Shown piece after piece: positions 61,831-64,000 of a stretch of DNA of 64,000 nucleotides (within the stretch, counting starts at the first letter, position 1; each line of letters opens with the position of its first letter). Both the position numbers and the translations under genes were made by a program. The notes under the pieces are model-generated. The model worked only from the letters and a program-made list of their open reading frames with translations. It ran no database searches and was not told the DNA's origin. The DNA is from Coffea arabica. Taxonomy: Eukaryota > Streptophyta > Magnoliopsida > Gentianales > Rubiaceae. The stretch spans positions 744,001 through 808,000 of the forward strand of contig NC_092323.1 of NCBI RefSeq assembly GCF_036785885.1. Reading direction: 5' to 3'.

Positions 61831-62075
61831 TCAGTTTGCTGAGTCTACTACAAGAAGAGGAACAAGATAAAGATGATCTTTTCTTCTTACTGCGATCCCT
61901 GAGGCTTTCTGTCATGTCCAACTCTTCCTGCTCCTTTTCTCTGTGTAAAGTCCAATCGAAATGATACAGTAATTTTGCAAGCGGGAGCTCCATATTTATC
62001 AGAGCAAATTGTGTATCCCTAGGCAAATTCTTCTTCCAGTACCAGAAGGGATATACACAAAATTTGTTCCAAATG
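61831..62075 (-). pseudogene. C-terminal remnant of a third P450 gene
   Basis: The minus strand holds, in broken frames, FVYIPSGTGRRIC (haem loop; consensus PFGTGRRICPG), FALINMELPLAKLLYHFDWT, EKEQEELDMTES and GIAVRRKDHLYLVPL, ending in TGA at 61831. At least two frame changes separate these blocks and the Pro after the haem Cys is replaced. Nothing upstream of about 62075 matches P450, so only the last 80 or so codons survive. It belongs to the same CYP71-type group as its neighbours. Confidence 0.88.
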
Positions 62076-62553
62076 CTACTCAAATGCGCTCACATTTTGA
62101 TGAAATCATTTTACTCGAGTTGCATTGTGCAAAATGTTTAGAATTTGAATCGCCGTTCTTGTGTAGCACGAGTTACAGTAAAGAACATGAAAAACATAAA
62201 TAAAATACTAGTTGAGAAATGAAAGTAGAGATCAGCAAAATTGAAATACCATTTCATCCATGACAATCAGAGATATCTGATATACTGTCCGTGGCCAAAC
62301 TTGCAATCTAATCAGGCCTTGGTACATGAATTGGAGAACTTAAGTTCTCTCTTAGAAAGATAAGACAAGAGAGGAGTTACGGTCCCCGGGACTAATCAAA
62401 CAAAGACCTAGATGGGAACAATGTCAAAAACATTCTAGAGTAAGGGTTGGCGCTAGAGAACCATCTTGACTTTAACTATGAAGATGACAAGTTCAATACT
62501 CAAATCCTCCTGCTTGCCAACTACAAACACATGTATATAAATATACCCAGAAT
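62076..62553. other. Intergenic DNA and 3' UTR of serine acetyltransferase
   Basis: No gene is seen. The right part should be the 3' UTR of the serine acetyltransferase gene. Confidence 0.5.
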
Positions 62554-63762
62554 CTAGATTACATAATCAGACCACTCAGATATATGTGAAGTGTGGTCCA
62601 TGGTTAAACTGGGCATCTTGTCAAGCCTAATGGGGTTCTCCTTTCCTCCAACCAACCTTGCTGGATTTCCAACAGCAGTAGTCCTAGCAGGCACCTCCTT
62701 GAGCACAACTGAACCAGCGCCAATTTTAGCCCCGTCACCAATTCTAACATTCCCCAAGACACAAGTACCAGCACCAATTAACACCCCATCACCAAGTTTT
62801 GGGTGCCTATCTCCAGATGCCTTGCCAGTGCCCCCAAGGGTCACATTGTGCAAGATTGAAACATTATTTCCAATCACCGCAGTCTCTCCAATAACAACGC
62901 CGGTAGCATGATCAAGCAATATTCCCCTTCCAATCTCTGCCCCAGGATGAATATCCACTGCAAAAACTTCAGATACTCTGTTTTGTATCAACAGTGCCAA
63001 TATTTTCCTCCCATTAGACCACAAACTATGAGCCACCCTATGAGCCTGGCAGGCTAAAAATCCTTTGAAATTCAAGAAACAGTGCACATAACTGATACAA
63101 GCAGGGTCTCTTTCCTTAACTGCTCTCAAATCATCCTTGACAGCTCTAATAATTTCCTTATCCTCAGCTATAACACCTAAGAAAAGATCAAACAACGTAC
63201 CACTAGGAAGAGTCCCAGAATTGCTCAATTTAACAGAAAGATGATTAGCTAAAGCACTTTCCAAGGAATCATGTGCCAATATAGAATTAACATAGAAATT
63301 TGACAAGATAGGTTCCTGCAAAATATCTGATCTTGCCTCATTTTTCATCCTCACCCATAAATCATCCTGATTTTCAACAGGGTCAAAGCTGCCCAAATCT
63401 TCGGGGATGCGTATGCTTTTTGAATGATTCTCAGAATTCGGCACACAAGAAACAAGGTCAGAAAAATTGGGTCTGCAGTATTTTATGTAATTGCAGACAC
63501 GATCATCAATTTGGGACCCGTTTGGATCGCAAGAAAGTGAGCTGGTCCTAGAATTCTCTGCTCTTGAAGTGTGAATACAGGCTGCCATGGCTAAAGCTTG
63601 AATCTTAGGAGTTTTGGGAGGGTTAAAAAAGATGGCTTTGAGAATGTTTGTTGGTGATCTGAGAAAATCTGTGGACATAGGCACAAGGAGACGAGGGGAT
63701 GACAAGTGAGATTTATATAGAGGCGGAGGAATTGTGGATAGAGCAATAACCAGAAATTTCAT
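62554..63762 (-). CDS. Serine acetyltransferase (SERAT/SAT)
   Basis: A single exon encodes up to 402 residues. The enzyme makes O-acetylserine from serine and acetyl-CoA, the committed step of cysteine synthesis. The N-terminal SATase helical domain covers about residues 130-235 (DDLWVRMKNEARSDILQEP). The left-handed beta-helix of hexapeptide repeats follows (DIHPGAEIGRGILLDHATG, VIGETAVIGNNVSI, LGDGVLIGAGTCVLGNVRIG). The catalytic-type His/Asp residues lie in CQAHRVAH and DIHPG. The C-terminus ends SDYVI; the terminal Ile inserts into O-acetylserine(thiol)lyase to form the cysteine synthase complex. The frame has three possible starts: 63762, 63678 (Met29) and 63588 (Met59, MAACIHTSRAEN). 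Starting at 63762 adds a Ser/Pro-rich leader that could target plastids or mitochondria. A gene symbol by isoform is not safe, although SERAT2;1 is suggested by synteny. Confidence 0.94.
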   Translation of the reverse strand: MKFLVIALSTIPPPLYKSHLSSPRLLVPMSTDFLRSPTNILKAIFFNPPKTPKIQALAMAACIHTSRAENSRTSSLSCDPNGSQIDDRVCNYIKYCRPNFSDLVSCVPNSENHSKSIRIPEDLGSFDPVENQDDLWVRMKNEARSDILQEPILSNFYVNSILAHDSLESALANHLSVKLSNSGTLPSGTLFDLFLGVIAEDKEIIRAVKDDLRAVKERDPACISYVHCFLNFKGFLACQAHRVAHSLWSNGRKILALLIQNRVSEVFAVDIHPGAEIGRGILLDHATGVVIGETAVIGNNVSILHNVTLGGTGKASGDRHPKLGDGVLIGAGTCVLGNVRIGDGAKIGAGSVVLKEVPARTTAVGNPARLVGGKENPIRLDKMPSLTMDHTSHISEWSDYVI

Positions 63763-63864
63763 ACAAAAATAAAAAAAAATTAATTGCTACTAGTACTAAT
63801 TATGTTCCTCGGAGCAGAAGAGAAGAGAGAGAATAAAAAGAATTTCTTGTGCGAATCTTCCGTT

Positions 63865-63874
63865 TATATAATGA
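63865..63874 (-). promoter_or_regulatory. Probable TATA box of the serine acetyltransferase gene
   Basis: The minus strand reads ATTATATAAACGG here, a good plant TATA match. It lies about 105 bases before the Met at 63762, which would put transcription start near 63835-63840 and keep that Met inside the mRNA. It supports the longest open frame as the translated form. Confidence 0.5.
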
Positions 63875-64000
63875 TGGATGCTCCTACGGCATACGCCGGT
63901 ACTGTATTTATTTATTGTTCATAGAAGATGGTCCAATCCAAATACAGCCATAAACGTATCCAACAAATTTCTTTTCTATTCTCATTTTATATTTTTATGG

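Overview
The window is nuclear DNA of a flowering plant, a eudicot and by gene content probably an asterid. Genes have GT-AG introns with T-rich 3' splice sites. Intergenic DNA is AT-rich with many homopolymers and microsatellites. Several products are plant-only families: FRIGIDA-like, group I WRKY, plastid mTERF, type IIB Ca-ATPase, CYP71-type P450 and plant serine acetyltransferase. The species cannot be named from sequence alone.

Layout. 85-907 (+) is the 3' end of a FRIGIDA-like gene. 4759-10243 (+) is a complete WRKY20-type gene with two WRKY domains. 11227-12297 (-) is a four-exon gene for a small plastid-type DnaJ-zinc-finger protein. 13210-15072 (-) is an intronless PNGase A-type gene whose first codons and promoter lie in a 350-bp tandem duplication. 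17895-18372 (-) encodes the 20.9 kDa-type subunit of mitochondrial complex I and diverges from 19637-22073 (+), an mTERF9 orthologue. 25264-28447 (-) is a seven-exon CCCH plus RRM RNA-binding protein. A gene-poor stretch of about 10 kb with one clear MITE follows. 38687-40093 (+) is an armadillo-repeat protein. 42591-45668 (+) is an uninterrupted 1025-codon type IIB Ca-ATPase-like frame that has lost essentially every catalytic motif. 47467-53816 (-) is a 14-exon plastid DUF21/CBS/CorC membrane protein. A CYP71-type cluster on the minus strand has one intact gene, one gene split by a hAT element and one 3' remnant. 62554-63762 (-) is serine acetyltransferase.

The 54.7-62.1 kb interval is the dynamic part. 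A Mutator-like element (56601-57697) has 176-bp inverted arms, a 10-bp target duplication and a captured 5' exon of a WDR11-like gene, and sits about 110 bp upstream of the intact P450. Two non-autonomous hAT elements packed with GAGCTCGAG motifs (57907-58438 and 59023-59550) follow. The second interrupts the haem-binding codons of a P450, with a perfect 8-bp target duplication.

The DUF21/CBS gene and the serine acetyltransferase gene match Arabidopsis neighbours At1g55930 and At1g55920 (from memory), which suggests that the P450 cluster and its transposons expanded between two conserved syntenic genes. No retrovirus-like element, CRISPR array or RNA gene was recognised. Exon boundaries were placed by hand from splice signals, reading phase and family similarity; no alignment or expression data were available.
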